A stretch of 64,000 nt of DNA, taken from RHKX01 sp963743875. Lineage in GTDB: Bacteria; Actinomycetota; Thermoleophilia; Solirubrobacterales; 70-9. The notes under the pieces are model-generated. The model ran no database searches, was not told where the DNA came from, and worked only from the letters and a program-made list of their open reading frames with translations. The DNA lies in contig CAVURM010000001.1 of the NCBI GenBank assembly GCA_963743875.1, forward strand, positions 682,001-746,000. Reading direction: 5' to 3'. Both the position numbers and the translations under genes were made by a program. Below, piece by piece: positions 62,133 to 64,000 of this stretch. The stretch's first letter is position 1. Each line of letters opens with the position of its first letter.

Positions 62133-62950
62133 GTTCGCGTCCCCTCGGGGTTCCCTTGCTCTTCGGCCTTCGTGGCCGTAGTCATCACCTTGGCGGTGCC
62201 CCCGGAGAGGATCCGGCGAACGAGACCGGGAGCGACGATGCGCAAGACGGCGATCAGGCCATACGGTCGGGGAACGTAGCGCTCGGCCCTGCCGCGCAGG
62301 CCGGTGTCGACGATGGCCTCCGCGGCCCTCTCGGGAGTCGAGACGATCCAGCGTGTCAGTGCCTTCGCCTTGAGCTCCGCGGCCGGGAAGCCCTCAGTTT
62401 CGATGAAGCCGGGGAGGACGAGACCGACGTGGACTCCGTGCTGGAGCTCCTCGGAGTAGAGGGAGTCACTCCAGCCGACGAGTGCGAACTTGCTGGCCGA
62501 GTAGGCGCCGGCACCGGGCCGGGAGATGCGCCCGGCGGTGCTCGAGACGTTGACGACAGCGCTCGGCGAGGACCGTCGGAGGATCGGCAGGAGCGCCTCG
62601 GTCAGGCGGACGACGGCGTTGAAGTTGAGTTCCATCGTCTGCTCGACGTTCGCCCAGCCCGCCTCGCCGAACGTTCCCCGCCAGGAGGCTCCGGCGTTGT
62701 TGACCAGCAGGTCGAGGCGACCGTGGCGCTCCTCGATGTGAGCGGCGATGCGCGCCGGAGCGTCGGCCTCGGTGAGGTCGGCGGCCACCCAGCTCGCCGG
62801 TGCCGGCAGCGAGCCTGCGATCTCGCGCAGCCGCTCCTCGCGACGGGCAACCAGGACGAGCTCGACGTCGGGCTCGACTGCGAGACGCCGGGCGGCGGCC
62901 TCACCGATGCCGCTGGAGGCGCCGGTGATCAGAAGGACGCGACTCGCCAT
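62126..62950 (-). CDS. SDR family oxidoreductase
   Basis: Short-chain dehydrogenase (274 aa). Features: VLLITGASSGIGEAAARRLA, VARREERLREIAG (basic residues favour NADPH), LLVNNAGASWRG, catalytic Ser in AVVNVSSTAGRIS and GAYSASKFALVGW with the Tyr-Lys pair. A C-terminal hydrophobic stretch GLIAVLRIVAPGLVRRILSG may give membrane association, as in DltE/YqjQ-like members. ATG 62950 shares a base with the TGA of the upstream gene. It probably reduces a ketone in lipid metabolism, but this is not determined. Confidence 0.9.
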   Translation of the reverse strand: MASRVLLITGASSGIGEAAARRLAVEPDVELVLVARREERLREIAGSLPAPASWVAADLTEADAPARIAAHIEERHGRLDLLVNNAGASWRGTFGEAGWANVEQTMELNFNAVVRLTEALLPILRRSSPSAVVNVSSTAGRISRPGAGAYSASKFALVGWSDSLYSEELQHGVHVGLVLPGFIETEGFPAAELKAKALTRWIVSTPERAAEAIVDTGLRGRAERYVPRPYGLIAVLRIVAPGLVRRILSGGTAKVMTTATKAEEQGNPEGTRTQ

Positions 62951-63942
62951 CAGGCGACGTCCAGGACGACCTTGCCCGTCGCTCCCCGACCGTCGATCAG
63001 CTTCAACGCGTCGACCGCACCGTCGACGCTGAGCGGGAACTCGGCTCCGATCGGGGGGCGAACGTGTCCGGAGTCGATCAGCCTGTCGATCTCGGCTCCG
63101 ATCTCTCGGTTGAGCTCGGGCTTGCCGATCACGTAGCCGCCCCATCCCGCCCCGATCACCTCGGTGTTGTTGAGCAACAGCCGGTTGACCTTGACCTCGG
63201 GGATCGAGCCGGCCGTGAAGCCGACGACGACGAGACGCCCACCCTCGGCGAGCGAGCGCAGGGAGTCGGTGAAGCGGTCGCCGCCGACCGGGTCGAGAAC
63301 CAGGTCCACCCCCCCGCCCGACAGATCCTTGGCCTGATCGCGCCACTCAGCATCGGAGCGAACGACCTCGTCAGCCCCCGCTTCGCGCGCGACCCGCTCC
63401 TTCTCGTCGGTCGAGACAACGGCTATCGCCCTGGCCCCGACCCCCTTGACGACCTGGATCGACGCGGTCCCGACCCCACCGGCGGCCCCGTGGATCAGCA
63501 CGGTCTCTCCCGCCCTCAGGCGACCGCGGATCACGAGCGAAAACCAGGCCGTGTGGTAGTTGAGGATCAGCGCTGCGCCCTGCCTGAAATCGAGCGCGTC
63601 GGACAGCTTGAACGTGAGGAACTCGGGTGCGACCGCCACCTCGGCGAAACCGCCGAGCATCGGGAACGCCGCCACCCTGTCACCCACCGAGACCGCAGCT
63701 CCCTCAGGCGCGGAGCGAACGACGCCGGCAACCTCGCTGCCGGGAACGAATGGCAGCGGCGGCTTGACCTGGTATTCGCCTCGGGTTTGAAGGACCTCCG
63801 GAAAGGAGACGCCGGCAACGGCGACGTCGACCAGAACCCCGCTCCCGGGCGTCAGCATGTGCGACGCCTCGGGCTCGGGTATGTCCACCTCTCGCAGGGC
63901 CGTGTCAGGTCCGCTGAGGTCGGCTATCTGGATTGCCCTCAT
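62950..63942 (-). CDS. NADPH:quinone oxidoreductase family protein (MDR)
   Basis: A 330-residue zinc-free medium-chain dehydrogenase of the quinone oxidoreductase group. ARGEYQ-like TRGEYQVKPPLPFVPGSEVA, AGETVLIHGAAGGVGTASIQ (nucleotide-binding), DLVLDPVGGDRFTDSLRSLA and FTAGSIPEVKVNRLLLNNTE are all standard. Start ATG 63942. It is translationally coupled to the SDR that follows (TGATG), so the two reductases are probably made together and act on related carbonyl or enoyl substrates. Intact. Confidence 0.92.
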   Translation of the reverse strand: MRAIQIADLSGPDTALREVDIPEPEASHMLTPGSGVLVDVAVAGVSFPEVLQTRGEYQVKPPLPFVPGSEVAGVVRSAPEGAAVSVGDRVAAFPMLGGFAEVAVAPEFLTFKLSDALDFRQGAALILNYHTAWFSLVIRGRLRAGETVLIHGAAGGVGTASIQVVKGVGARAIAVVSTDEKERVAREAGADEVVRSDAEWRDQAKDLSGGGVDLVLDPVGGDRFTDSLRSLAEGGRLVVVGFTAGSIPEVKVNRLLLNNTEVIGAGWGGYVIGKPELNREIGAEIDRLIDSGHVRPPIGAEFPLSVDGAVDALKLIDGRGATGKVVLDVA

Positions 63943-63955
63943 CAGGGCCGCAACG

Positions 63956-64000
63956 CTACTTGTTCTTGCGATGCCCGTCGAACGAGATCACCTGCTGAAT
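63956..64000 (-). CDS. C-terminal end of an unidentified gene, cut by window edge
   Basis: The minus strand is open from the window end to TAG at 63956-63958 and reads IQQVISFDGHRKNK at its terminus. With only 14 residues no family can be named. It lies 13 bases upstream of the MDR start and may be the preceding gene of the same operon. Confidence 0.35.
   Translation of the reverse strand: MQQVISFDGHRKNK

Noticed and set aside
1..64000. CRISPR array, tRNA, rRNA, insertion sequence or prophage
   Set aside because: No regularly spaced repeats, cloverleaf-like sequence, rRNA text, transposase or phage gene was found on either strand.

Overview
The window is GC-rich, gene-dense bacterial DNA. 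Overlapping starts and stops (ATGA, GTGA, TGATG), GTG/TTG starts and an actinobacterial gene repertoire suggest an actinobacterium, probably of the Thermoleophilia/Solirubrobacter type; that taxonomic call is inference. I saw no rRNA, tRNA, CRISPR array, transposase or prophage gene.

Layout, left to right. (1) 1-6.7 kb: respiratory nitrate reductase narGHJI (narG cut by the window edge) with a hemerythrin-like gene overlapping narI. (2) 6.7-10.8 kb: agmatinase, PII protein and Amt ammonium channel, then a flavin amine oxidase: nitrogen acquisition. (3) 11-17.6 kb, minus strand: a chimeric DJ-1/hydrolase relic, an ECF sigma factor with a SnoaL-like tail, and a full arginine deiminase operon (YfcC-type transporter, arcA, arcB, arcC). 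(4) 17.7-24.9 kb: cation efflux protein, Drr-type ABC exporter, reductases, YceI, siderophore-interacting protein, a secreted protein and a UBP zinc finger. (5) 25-32.3 kb: cytochrome bd oxidase cydA-cydB, a fused CydDC exporter and glutamate decarboxylase. (6) 32.3-36.4 kb: membrane proteins, a GerMN/peptidoglycan-binding/L,D-transpeptidase lipoprotein and a HicA-like protein.

(7) 36.4-52.3 kb, all on the minus strand: the most interesting region. An aldehyde dehydrogenase and an IclR regulator precede a tightly coupled string: hydantoinase-like enzyme, isochorismatase-fold amidase, amino-acid-synthesis-family protein, enamidase, DUF1989, degenerate class II aldolase, second DUF1989, ABC importer (binding protein, ATPase, permease), Atz/Trz-type amidohydrolase, FAD oxidoreductase, methyltransferase and nitrilase-type hydrolase. 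Together they look like an import and breakdown pathway for a cyclic amide, ureide or guanidino compound, with several enzymes carrying altered metal sites. I know of no described pathway with this set.

(8) 52.4-64 kb: GIY-YIG-like protein, acyl-CoA ligase, SGNH hydrolase, SDR, a LemA/DUF2207/SHOCT membrane trio, a TetR-regulated DHA2 efflux pump, then an SDR and a quinone-oxidoreductase-type MDR enzyme.

Caveat. Many genes carry single-base frameshifts with intact conserved protein on both sides, densest at 24.9-31 kb and 36.4-43.9 kb. Most that I resolved are one inserted C or G. I read these as probable sequence errors and give coordinates spanning the whole gene.
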